Of a stretch of DNA of 5,515 bases, positions 1 to 5,515 are shown piece by piece (positions within the stretch are counted from its first letter, which is position 1; every line of letters begins with the position of its first letter). Position numbers and translations under genes: made by a program. The DNA comes from Planctomycetota bacterium. Lineage in GTDB: Bacteria; Planctomycetota; Phycisphaerae; WQYP01. The stretch is from positions 1-5,515 of the forward strand of contig JAKCCC010000168.1 of assembly GCA_021838985.1 (NCBI GenBank), read 5' to 3'. The notes beneath the pieces were generated by a model that saw nothing but the letters and a program-made list of their open reading frames with translations, was not told the DNA's origin and ran no database searches.

Positions 1-25
1 GTTAAGGGATCATGAAAAAGGTGTT

Positions 26-52
26 TTCGCGGCCTTCGCGGCTTCGCGTGAG
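26..52. repeat. TTCGCGGC tandem micro-repeat
   Basis: Three imperfect, consecutive copies of a unit of 8-9 bases are visible: TTCGCGGCC, TTCGCGGC and TTCGCGTGAG. From memory, runs of this type (and the complementary CACGCGAAGCCGCGAAG form) occur as dispersed intergenic repeats in genomes of Planctomycetes and related phyla; this was not checked by search. No coding function is evident. It marks the left edge of the window as intergenic repeat DNA. Confidence 0.55.
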
Positions 53-92
53 GAAACGGTCTTTGTTTCACCCCAGTGGATGCGGGCTTACA

Positions 93-110
93 CCGGGTCA
101 TGTGACCCGG
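93..110. repeat. Perfect 8-bp inverted repeat (dyad)
   Basis: CCGGGTCA, the two-base centre TG, then TGACCCGG form a perfect dyad of 18 bases. As RNA it would fold into a strong short hairpin with a loop of about four bases once the innermost pair opens. No T-run follows on either strand, so it is not a convincing intrinsic terminator. It lies about 40 bases upstream of a strong Shine-Dalgarno (136-142). It could be a dispersed palindromic repeat, an operator, or a 5'-leader structure, and the sequence does not decide between these. Confidence 0.6.
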
Positions 111-135
111 GGCCAGCTCCTGCGGGGCGCGTGAT

Positions 136-142
136 AAGGAGG
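136..142 (+). promoter_or_regulatory. Strong Shine-Dalgarno upstream of an alternative start at 149
   Basis: AAGGAGG lies six bases before an ATG at 149 that is in frame with the pilin-like gene. Starting there would add 57 residues ([11 protein letters not shown]...) to the protein. The added part is Ser/Pro/Val-rich and largely encoded by the palindromic repeats at 222-285, so I do not take it as the main start. The match is nevertheless stronger than the one used for 320, and translation from here cannot be excluded. Confidence 0.4.
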
Positions 143-221
143 CGCCCTATGGCACGCAATAGTTCAAGGTCTTTCTTCGGTTCCCCTGTGGCGCCGTCGC
201 CCTCTGTAGCGTCGTCGCGCC

Positions 222-285
222 CTGTAGAGCCGTCGCCCTCGACGGCTGGTGTCCCCGTAGAGCCGTCGTCCCCGACGGCTGGCGT
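222..285. repeat. Two tandem 33-bp palindromic repeat units
   Basis: Two near-identical units follow each other at a spacing of exactly 33 bases. Each holds a perfect 8-bp hairpin: AGCCGTCG-CCCT-CGACGGCT at 228-247, and the same arms around TCCC at 261-280. Both are preceded by GTAG and followed by GG(T/C)GT. A decayed related stretch (GCCGTCGCCC, TGTAGCGTCGTCG) lies just upstream at about 191-220. The loops differ while the arms are intact, as in REP-like extragenic palindromes. Because 33 is 11 codons, the units keep the reading frame of the downstream gene open. Confidence 0.75.
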
Positions 286-308
286 AAAGATTCTGGTCCC
301 TTTTTTAC

Positions 309-313
309 AGGAG
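309..313 (+). promoter_or_regulatory. Shine-Dalgarno for the pilin-like gene
   Basis: AGGAG is followed by six bases (TTTCCC) and ATG at 320. This is the basis for the preferred start, since it places the repeat DNA at 222-285 in the 5' leader rather than in the protein. Confidence 0.6.
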
Positions 314-319
314 TTTCCC

Positions 320-1633
320 ATGAAAGTGCGAGAAGGTATCAAGCTCGCCGTGGCGAGTCTTCGACTGGCCAGCGTATTGGCCGAGAGCGTGGGGCTGGCC
401 ACGGAGAAAGTGATTGCAGGGGTGGGCGCCATTTTGAAGATGGGGCTTACGGCCTTCGCCATCGGGGTCCTTTCCATCGGCGAAGCGCTGGGGGTACTGA
501 TAGGCTTCCAGATGGCGTTAGGTCAGTGCGGTTTCCGGTCGCCGAAATCCCGCTTTAAGGCGGCGGCGGCGTTTACCCTGATCGAGCTGCTGGTGGTGAT
601 AAGTATCATTGCGATCCTTGTTTCCATTCTGCTGCCCGCCTTGGCCAAAGCCCGGGAACTGGCCAACCGGGCGGTGTGCATGGCCAATATCCGCGGGATC
701 ATCCAGTCGATGATCACCTACGGCCAGTCGAATAACGGGACGTTCCCGGCGATGTATCCGGCCGTAGGCCCGCCTGCCGCGCACGGTTACGACAATGGTA
801 CGATGGCGTACAACAGTGCTTCGGCCGAGCAGAATGGCCCAGAGGCGGTGACAGCATGGTACACCAGCACGAACAATGCCTTGGCCAGCCCCACCGGCAG
901 CATGTGGATCCTGGTGCTGCAGGGCTACAATTCGCCAGCTAATTTTATATGCCCGTCAGACCCGTTGGCGTCAGGACCGTCGCCGGAATATGTCAACAGC
1001 TCTCCGCCGTTGTACTACTATCCCAATTTCGACGGTGGCGGCGCCAGTAATGCGCCTTACTATTACGCCGATGGCAAGGGGCTTAGCTATTCCTGCGCCT
1101 TTGCCTGGACGAACAACCCCAGCGCTGTCACCGTTGGCCAATGGTGGACCACTGACGGGGCCACCACCGAGGTTCCGCTGGTCAGCGACATGGCCCCGGT
1201 CGACAGCGGTGGCACCGAGCTGGCGTCTACCGGCGATGGACCGGGCCAAGGCGTATTTCAGCGCATCACCACCACCCTGCCGACGGCCAACACCTATGGC
1301 CCGTATATTTATAACGCCGGCAACCATGCCGGCGAGGGCCAGAATGTGGGCTTCGGAGACGATCACGTCACTTGGGAAATCTCGCCTTACGCAGGGCAAA
1401 ATGGCGACAACATCTTCACCTACACCACGGCTACCGGCGTGGTCAATGGGACGACGGACACCAACCAGGTTGGCCTTACGGCGGTGGGTGGCCATGGAAG
1501 CAGTCCCGTGCCTCCGGCGCCTCTGCTCGGAACGCTGGCGCCCCCGTTCGATACCTGCATGACACCGGTACGAACAGTGAATCCTACCGTGGCCGCTCAA
1601 GGCGGACCGAGGTCCGCCGTCGAGGCGTGGTAG
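320..1633 (+). CDS. Pseudopilin-like protein with prepilin cleavage/methylation motif
   Basis: From ATG 320 the product is 437 residues. The prepilin signature is at residues 85-102, [18 protein letters not shown], with the +5 Glu (E89) and a single membrane helix, followed by [23 protein letters not shown]. Processing by a prepilin peptidase would fall at A84/F85; Ala replaces the usual Gly at -1. A large Gly/Ser/Tyr/Asn-rich region follows. Near the end is [16 protein letters not shown] (H336, D347-D348), a variant of the His-x(9-10)-Asp-Gly block of planctomycete prepilin-like proteins with Asp in place of the Gly, then [12 protein letters not shown]. Such proteins are thought to be membrane-anchored surface or type II secretion/type IV pilus-like subunits; the partner machinery is not in this window. 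Oddities: an 84-residue leader with a hydrophobic stretch at about 41-65, where 10-30 residues is usual. Alternative starts are 149 (strong Shine-Dalgarno) and 512, which gives a normal 20-residue leader but has no clear ribosome site. The last residues are encoded by a palindrome. Confidence 0.85.
   Translation: MKVREGIKLAVASLRLASVLAESVGLATEKVIAGVGAILKMGLTAFAIGVLSIGEALGVLIGFQMALGQCGFRSPKSRFKAAAAFTLIELLVVISIIAILVSILLPALAKARELANRAVCMANIRGIIQSMITYGQSNNGTFPAMYPAVGPPAAHGYDNGTMAYNSASAEQNGPEAVTAWYTSTNNALASPTGSMWILVLQGYNSPANFICPSDPLASGPSPEYVNSSPPLYYYPNFDGGGASNAPYYYADGKGLSYSCAFAWTNNPSAVTVGQWWTTDGATTEVPLVSDMAPVDSGGTELASTGDGPGQGVFQRITTTLPTANTYGPYIYNAGNHAGEGQNVGFGDDHVTWEISPYAGQNGDNIFTYTTATGVVNGTTDTNQVGLTAVGGHGSSPVPPAPLLGTLAPPFDTCMTPVRTVNPTVAAQGGPRSAVEAW
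1601..1618. repeat. Perfect 8-bp inverted repeat at the 3' end of the pilin-like gene
   Basis: GGCGGACC, the centre GA, then GGTCCGCC form a perfect dyad 13 bases before the stop codon (1631-1633). It lies inside the reading frame and encodes part of the tail [10 protein letters not shown]. There is no T-run behind it, so it is not a classical terminator. It may be an inserted dispersed palindrome that replaced the original end of the gene, or an RNA structure between the two cistrons. Confidence 0.6.
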
Positions 1634-1678
1634 TCCTTTGCGGGAAAGTGCCGATGCGGGCGCCGGGGCTGGTTGGAT

Positions 1679-1686
1679 AAGGGGAG
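1679..1686 (+). promoter_or_regulatory. Shine-Dalgarno for the exported multidomain protein
   Basis: AAGGGGAG lies six bases before ATG 1693. It sits in the 59-base gap after the pilin-like gene, in which no promoter or terminator is apparent, which favours translation from a shared transcript. Confidence 0.65.
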
Positions 1687-1692
1687 CTGTAT

Positions 1693-3849
1693 ATGGGCTG
1701 GAAGCGTTGGTTTGGCGGCATGGTCGTATGCGCAATCATTGCTGGCGTCGCCATGTTATCAACGGCCGCCCGCGCGAAAACGCCGCACCTCGGCGCTGGG
1801 GCCTACGGGCCGTGCGACGCCGCGTCGGTGGCGGCCAATGCCCGCTGGGACTGGTTGCTAATCCCTTTTGGCAACGTCGCCGATACGCCCCAGGGTATGC
1901 AACAATTCAACCGCTTTCTGACGCTTAACCCGCATCAGAAATATTTGGTGCGGCTTTGGCCGATCGACAATGTGGGTTTGCCGGTGTATGGCGGCCAGGC
2001 GACTTTTCTGGATTATCTGTTCAACCCGGCGGCCCGCCAATACATCCGCGCCACCATCCGACGACAGATTAAGATGGTGCAGGATCAGCTGGCTAAGCCG
2101 CAGAATGTGGTCGGCTACACGTTTTTGGAAGAGACCCCGGCCCATTGGGGATTGGGCGGCGAACTGCGGGCTGGCCATTTCACCAAATTGCCCGCAGCCG
2201 TGGTTCACTACCGCCAGGCCATTGCAAAAGCCTATGGCCATCCCCTCAAATGTGACGAACGGTTCTGGCTGTGGCTGGGAAAAGAATATGTGTCCAGCCT
2301 GCGTAGCATCTACCGGTTGATCCACAAGGAGGCGCCGGGCAAGCTGATCCTTTACTGGCAACACACCAACTACCTGACCCTGGACGACGCCTCGTTCGAC
2401 GGCTTCCCCGGCACACAGCCGATGCTTTATCCATACCGCTGGACCGCGATCATTAAGAAGCCACTTTGCGACGGTCTGATGGCCTATGCGGGCATTCCTT
2501 GGAAAACCTGGCAACACCGCTACATGGCGCCGGTCCGCAAACACGACTGGTTCTTTTTCAGTCAGCTTTCCCATCCCGGTAGTATGCGTCTGGCCAGTTG
2601 GGCAACAGCTCTGAAGGAGGCCAAAGACCCCTTGCCGCAAAACCTGGGCTATTTTTTTTACTGCGGCGATGATCTGACGGACGCCTCGCCATGGGCCGAC
2701 CCGGAAATGGCCAAGCTGGCGGTTGGCAGTGCTGGCCGCTTCGTGAATTGGACCGCGGACCCACGGTACGGCAAAGTGGTTCGCATTTCGCAACCGTCGG
2801 ATAAGGTTGTCAGCGATGTGTTCCAGGGGGACGTGCCCGTCAAGGGTGGGCAAACTTACCACTACTCTTTCCTGGCCCGGACGCAACACGTCAATGGTCT
2901 CCAGGGCGCGTGCCTGGTTACCGTATGGGACGGCGCCAAGGGCAACGTCCTCGGCTGGGATCCGGCCGTGTATGTGACGGGCAATACGCCCTGGAAGCGT
3001 TACCAGGGGAAAGCCGTCGCGCCGGCGCTCGCCACTGGCGCCCGCTTCTACCTGCAATTGCGTTACGCCAGTGGAACAGTTTGGTTCGCCGACGCGGCGT
3101 TATGCGACAGCGCTGGCAAGAATCTGCTGACCAACGGCGCTTTTACGCAGGGACGCGAAACGCCATTGCAGATCACCGGCTGGTATGTCGAGGATGATTC
3201 CGCGATCGCCCGGCAGTGGCGCGCGTTCTGCAACCAAGAACATATCGGCGACGCGGTGGTGAAACGCGCCGCGGCCCATCCGGCGCCCGTGGCGGCGTTG
3301 TCACCCCAAGCCAAGCCGCACTCCGACGCCGCGAACCTGGCCGCGAATGGAACATTCAAGAATGGAATCGACGGTTGGAAGTTTTTGGAAACGGCGGGCG
3401 GCGCGCAAACCCAACATCCGAAACTACTTTCGCGCGTGGAAGTTCCCGCGACCGACGGCGGCGGCTGGGCGTTGCAAGTGTCCGTGGAACATATGAAATG
3501 GAAGCAGGTTTTATCGCACGGCACCGGAGCGTTATGCCTTTTTAAGGGCGCTGCAGCGCCGAACGCCACCCTGGTCGTCAGCTTCGAAGCCAGAACCCTT
3601 TCCGGTTCGCCTTACCTGCTGCTGACGCGCCCCAGCGGCGGGGCCAGCGTCGACCACGTGGTCACAATGGGCAAGACCTGGAAGAAGTATACGGCGACGG
3701 TCACGACCGGCCCCTATGTGACCACCGCCCTGTTCTTCACTCTGGTGAAAAACGCCGCCAATGCCGTCCCGATCCAACCGGTAGTTGCAGGCCAATTTCT
3801 GCTGCGGAACGTGCGAATCGTTCCGGCGCAGCCTTATGACCACAGCTGA
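1693..3849 (+). CDS. Exported putative glycoside hydrolase-like protein with two CBM4/9-like regions
   Basis: The product has 718 residues. Residues 1-28 are a Sec signal peptide: basic GWKRW start, hydrophobic core, and a signal peptidase I site ARA before K29. No lipobox is seen. Residues about 35-345 are rich in Trp/Tyr and alternate hydrophobic strands with helices, as in a TIM barrel. GYTFLEETPAHWG (E146, E147) resembles a strand-end acidic motif and is the best candidate for a catalytic acid; LILYWQH (217-224) and GYFFYCGDDLTD (319-330) look like further strand ends. Residues about 350-480 form a beta-rich module with WFADAAL near its end. Then come NLLTNGAFTQG (477-487) and, after an Ala/Pro-rich linker (about 525-548), a second module: NLAANGTFKNGIDGW (548-562), a FEARTLSG strand, and a final FLLRNVRIVPA. 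The N-x3-NG-x-F...GW start and the closing 'xxLRNVRI' strand are typical of CBM4/9-like carbohydrate-binding folds. The substrate is unknown and the enzymatic role is inferred, so a non-catalytic surface protein is possible. It follows the pilin-like gene by 59 bases and may be in its operon. Confidence 0.85.
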   Translation: MGWKRWFGGMVVCAIIAGVAMLSTAARAKTPHLGAGAYGPCDAASVAANARWDWLLIPFGNVADTPQGMQQFNRFLTLNPHQKYLVRLWPIDNVGLPVYGGQATFLDYLFNPAARQYIRATIRRQIKMVQDQLAKPQNVVGYTFLEETPAHWGLGGELRAGHFTKLPAAVVHYRQAIAKAYGHPLKCDERFWLWLGKEYVSSLRSIYRLIHKEAPGKLILYWQHTNYLTLDDASFDGFPGTQPMLYPYRWTAIIKKPLCDGLMAYAGIPWKTWQHRYMAPVRKHDWFFFSQLSHPGSMRLASWATALKEAKDPLPQNLGYFFYCGDDLTDASPWADPEMAKLAVGSAGRFVNWTADPRYGKVVRISQPSDKVVSDVFQGDVPVKGGQTYHYSFLARTQHVNGLQGACLVTVWDGAKGNVLGWDPAVYVTGNTPWKRYQGKAVAPALATGARFYLQLRYASGTVWFADAALCDSAGKNLLTNGAFTQGRETPLQITGWYVEDDSAIARQWRAFCNQEHIGDAVVKRAAAHPAPVAALSPQAKPHSDAANLAANGTFKNGIDGWKFLETAGGAQTQHPKLLSRVEVPATDGGGWALQVSVEHMKWKQVLSHGTGALCLFKGAAAPNATLVVSFEARTLSGSPYLLLTRPSGGASVDHVVTMGKTWKKYTATVTTGPYVTTALFFTLVKNAANAVPIQPVVAGQFLLRNVRIVPAQPYDHS

Positions 3850-3950
3850 ACCCCGACGGCGCGTGCGGGAACCCACAACTACACAACGTGGCCCACCATC
3901 GGCCGCCCGGGAAAGCAGGGTTAATCCACAACGGGAGCGGGTAACTGGAT

Positions 3951-4367
3951 GTGACTGCTCTGAAGACTCCTCCGCGGACCGCCCAAAGCAGCACGCCGGT
4001 GCGCGACACACAGCGTAATCCCTGGCCCACATGGCCGCCGGCTAATGAGCGGCAGTGGCGCGAACAAATCGAACCGGCGCTGCGGCAGGTTTATTTTTCC
4101 CAGGTCGAAGGTCACGCCGGTACGGCCCAGGAACTCTTTGCGGAGCGTTTTGCCCGCCACTGCCAGGTGCGGCATTGCTGTCACCCGGCCCCCGGCACCG
4201 ATGCCCCGGCGGCGGCCGTTGCGGCAACCCTGAACCTGGCTGGCTTCGGTGATGGCGGCGGAGTGATTGTGCCCAACTACACCTACGTGGCCAGCGCCTG
4301 CCTGAATATGCGGTGCACCGTGGCCTTCGTGGACATTGATCCGGGCACCTCTACGGCCCTCCGGTAA
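3951..4367 (+). pseudogene. DegT/DnrJ/EryC1/StrS-type aminotransferase, N-terminal fragment
   Basis: This frame encodes 138 residues from a GTG that directly follows an in-frame TAA (3942-3944). A GGGAG at 3933-3937 is rather far from the GTG, 13 bases. WPTWP (25-29), the VYFSQVEGHAGTAQELFAERFARHC stretch, GTDAPAAAVAATLNLAGFGDGG (82-103), VIVPNYTYVASA (105-116) and VAFVDIDPGT (124-133) match, in order, the N-terminal third of the PLP-dependent sugar aminotransferase/AHBA synthase superfamily, which is normally about 370-400 residues. Homology ends near base 4350. The PLP-binding Asp and the Schiff-base Lys, expected further on, are absent, so the product cannot be an active aminotransferase. 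The downstream part is replaced by an IS3-type fragment on the other strand, so a deletion removed the rest. Intact relatives make amino-sugars for surface glycans or antibiotics. The start lies 101 bases after the exported protein gene, with no obvious terminator between them. Confidence 0.75.
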
Positions 4368-4449
4368 TGTCTTGGCCCTTGCCCAGTTTCACATCCGCCC
4401 GCCGCAGTCGGCGCACCATCTCTTCCCGGAAGAAACGCCGGTAGCTCGT
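4366..4449 (-). pseudogene. IS3-family transposase orfA, N-terminal fragment with lost start codon
   Basis: Read on the minus strand from 4449, the frame gives SYRRFF followed by EEMVRRLRRADVKLGKGQDI. This matches the conserved start of IS3 OrfA helix-turn-helix proteins of the type (R/K)RFTxEQIVRKLREADVxLxxGK, which normally continues EVCRxLGISEQTYYRWRKEYGG. That continuation, holding the recognition helix, is missing and the frame hits a stop at 4351-4353. The codon where the initiator ATG would be expected (4447-4449) is ACG, and an in-frame TAG lies three codons upstream of it, so the start also appears mutated. The fragment was recognised by eye from the family consensus, not by search. 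Confidence 0.55.
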
Positions 4450-4518
4450 GACCTGTTCCTGCTAAATTCCACCTTAACACTATCGTTGCAGGTGGACTCG
4501 TTTTAGGGGGAAAGGTCA
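4366..4518 (-). mobile_element. IS3-family element remnant: one terminus plus start of orfA
   Basis: On the minus strand, position 4518 begins TGACCTTTCCCCC, which fits the TGA-start, C-rich terminal inverted repeats of many IS3-family elements. About 70 bases later the orfA reading frame begins, as expected for this family. After 28 codons the similarity stops at about 4366, where it meets the aminotransferase fragment. The remainder of orfA, all of orfB and the second terminus are missing, so the element cannot transpose on its own. The IS3 subgroup cannot be determined from this length. Confidence 0.6.
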
Positions 4519-4613
4519 CCCGTCTCAACGCTAATTTTCCACTCCAGAGGCACCGAGTACACGCATGTGACGACGGGGACGAAACAACCCCCAAGTCGCC
4601 GATGGCCGCTAAC
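4519..4613. other. Non-coding gap between IS remnant and amidohydrolase gene
   Basis: No credible gene lies here. The segment is comparatively AT-rich near 4521-4545 (minus strand GTGGAAAATTAGCGTTGAG), unlike the GC-rich genes around it, suggesting further mobile-derived DNA. An imperfect stem (CGACGGGG at 4571-4578 with CCCC-AA-GTCG at 4589-4598) lies just after the stop of the minus-strand amidohydrolase. It has no U-run, so it is at most a weak termination or RNA-stability structure. Confidence 0.4.
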
Positions 4614-5515
4614 CTACAGCGCGGGGTCGGTCCCGGACTCGGGCATGGGTACCGGAAAACGGAAACACCGCCCCAGCACCTTTCCGTACAGCCATTTTTG
4701 CGCGTTGCCGCGATAGAGTTTTTCCAGTACGTCCGCGGGCAGGTTGAGACCGGTCAGCCGGGGCGCGCCGCCAGGGGCGTCGGGGTCGGCGATCGGGGAT
4801 TCCCCGCGGTAATCGGTTTCCCAAAGTTTCTGGTGCACCCAATAGCGACTGGCGTAATGGTCGTACGGGTGCTTTTCACCCACCACCAAGTCGCTGCCGA
4901 ACAGCACACGGTCCTGGTTGCGCAGGATAAAGTCCCGGACGACTTCGCTCGGTTGTGCCGCAATGGCCCGAACCACCCATTTGGTGGCGCTGGTGTCAAT
5001 AAGATAGTTCGGGAAGCGATCCAGCCGCCGCTGCAATTGCTCCAGATCTTCCACGCAACCGCCCATGTGTGCGCCTACATGCACGCGATCGGGAAAATCT
5101 TCTAGCATCCGGTCGAGCATGGGAAATTGTTCTTCAAATGAACGATGGCCATCTTGTGGGCTATACGCCTTGCCGGGGCCAAACCAGGCTTTCGGATCCC
5201 CGACATGGCTCATAAAATGGTAACCTAGCTCGTAGGCTCGCCGCATAATCCCTCGCACCGCCGGGTGGTCCAGCGTGGCGCCCAGTTTTTTCTGCGTCCG
5301 CGGCGCCATATGAAACTTGATCAGCCTCGCCCCCTTTTCGTAAAACCCCTCTACGCGGCGCCGCCAATCTTCGACGAATTCACTGGTGTTGTTCATATCC
5401 TGCCATTTGGGAATGGCGATAAATTGAAAACGGCCTGGAAAGGCGCTCCGCAGCGCATCGACATCCTCCAGCGGCGCCATCGTCCAGAAGGCGCTGATGC
5501 CATAATCATCCGCCG
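4614..5515 (-). CDS. Amidohydrolase-2 family metal-dependent hydrolase (5' end outside window)
   Basis: The minus-strand frame is open from the window edge to a TAG at 4614-4616. It gives 288 residues from an internal Met at 5480, plus 12 upstream codons ending GISAFWT before that Met. No stop precedes it, so the true start is beyond the window and the Met at 5480 is not the start. Counting from that Met, LIKFHMAP (53-60), FMSHVGDP (89-96; H92), VHVGAHMGG (133-141; H138) and VLFGSDLV (192-199; D197) are the later barrel-strand motifs of the amidohydrolase-related TIM-barrel family (PF04909 type; relatives include ACMSD and 2,6-dihydroxybenzoate-type decarboxylases). H92, H138 and D197 are the likely metal and catalytic residues; the N-terminal HxH/ExH pair lies outside the window. 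The closing NLPADVLEKLYRGNAQKWL is the family's usual C-terminal helix. The substrate is unresolved: it could be a hydrolase, a lactonase or a decarboxylase. The gene converges on the aminotransferase fragment across the IS scar. Confidence 0.88.
   Translation of the reverse strand, partial: ADDYGISAFWTMAPLEDVDALRSAFPGRFQFIAIPKWQDMNNTSEFVEDWRRRVEGFYEKGARLIKFHMAPRTQKKLGATLDHPAVRGIMRRAYELGYHFMSHVGDPKAWFGPGKAYSPQDGHRSFEEQFPMLDRMLEDFPDRVHVGAHMGGCVEDLEQLQRRLDRFPNYLIDTSATKWVVRAIAAQPSEVVRDFILRNQDRVLFGSDLVVGEKHPYDHYASRYWVHQKLWETDYRGESPIADPDAPGGAPRLTGLNLPADVLEKLYRGNAQKWLYGKVLGRCFRFPVPMPESGTDPAL

Noticed and set aside
222..285. Tandem repeats as a CRISPR array
   Set aside because: The two copies are directly adjacent, with no unique spacers, and the 33-base period is one whole unit.
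261..306. Second 33-bp hairpin plus downstream T-run (301-306) as an intrinsic terminator
   Set aside because: The T-run starts about 20 bases after the stem rather than directly behind it, and the following Shine-Dalgarno and ATG fit a leader better than a terminator.
971..1735. Minus-strand open frame (254 codons) opposite the pilin-like gene
   Set aside because: It has no recognisable domain, low-complexity basic composition, and lies wholly over a well-supported gene and its downstream gap.
1858..3057. Long minus-strand open frame (399 codons) opposite the exported protein gene
   Set aside because: It is antisense to a frame with a signal peptide, a Shine-Dalgarno and carbohydrate-binding motifs. 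Its translation is Arg/His/Gln-rich without recognisable motifs, as expected of a shadow frame in GC-rich DNA.
4283..4594. Minus-strand open frame (103 codons) across the aminotransferase/IS junction
   Set aside because: It spans unrelated segments and is out of frame with the OrfA similarity. Its peptide resembles nothing known to me.
4602..5105. Plus-strand open frame (167 codons) opposite the amidohydrolase
   Set aside because: The minus strand carries clear amidohydrolase motifs in the correct order, and the plus-strand peptide shows none.

Overview
The window looks like a GC-rich chromosome segment from the Planctomycetes-Verrucomicrobia-Chlamydiae superphylum. A Phycisphaerae-like planctomycete is the best guess. 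The main reason is a protein with the prepilin signature FTLIELLVV and a late [16 protein letters not shown] block followed by a [16 protein letters not shown] stretch, a combination I associate with that group. Short palindromic and micro-repeat intergenic DNA fits the same assignment. This placement is inference from motifs, since no marker gene is present.

Layout from left to right: bases 1-319 are a repeat-rich leader with a TTCGCGGC micro-repeat, an 18-bp dyad, and two tandem 33-bp units that each contain a perfect hairpin. Next is a pseudopilin-like gene (preferred start 320, end 1633). After 59 bases comes a gene for a large exported protein (1693-3849): a signal peptide, a putative glycosidase-like barrel, and two CBM4/9-like beta-sandwich regions. 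The two genes share a strand, are close together, and each has a good Shine-Dalgarno sequence, so they may be co-transcribed. Next is the first third of a DegT/DnrJ/EryC1/StrS-type PLP aminotransferase (3951-4367). It breaks off just after the FVDIDP motif, before the PLP-binding Asp and Lys. The break abuts about 150 bp of an IS3-family element on the opposite strand (one terminus plus the first 28 codons of orfA). This is a deletion scar rather than a clean insertion. A further 95 bp of non-coding, probably mobile-derived DNA follows. The right end holds the C-terminal 300 residues of an amidohydrolase-2 family enzyme on the minus strand (4614-5515), whose 5' end lies outside the window.

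Functionally, the pilin-like gene and the exported protein suggest a surface or secretion-linked polysaccharide-processing unit, but no substrate can be read from the sequence. The aminotransferase remnant and the amidohydrolase converge across the IS scar and need not be related to the first pair. I see no RNA genes, CRISPR array, or clearly defined new system. The most unusual points are the pilin's long N-terminal extension, the palindromes that fall inside or next to its reading frame at both ends, and the aminotransferase/IS3 junction.
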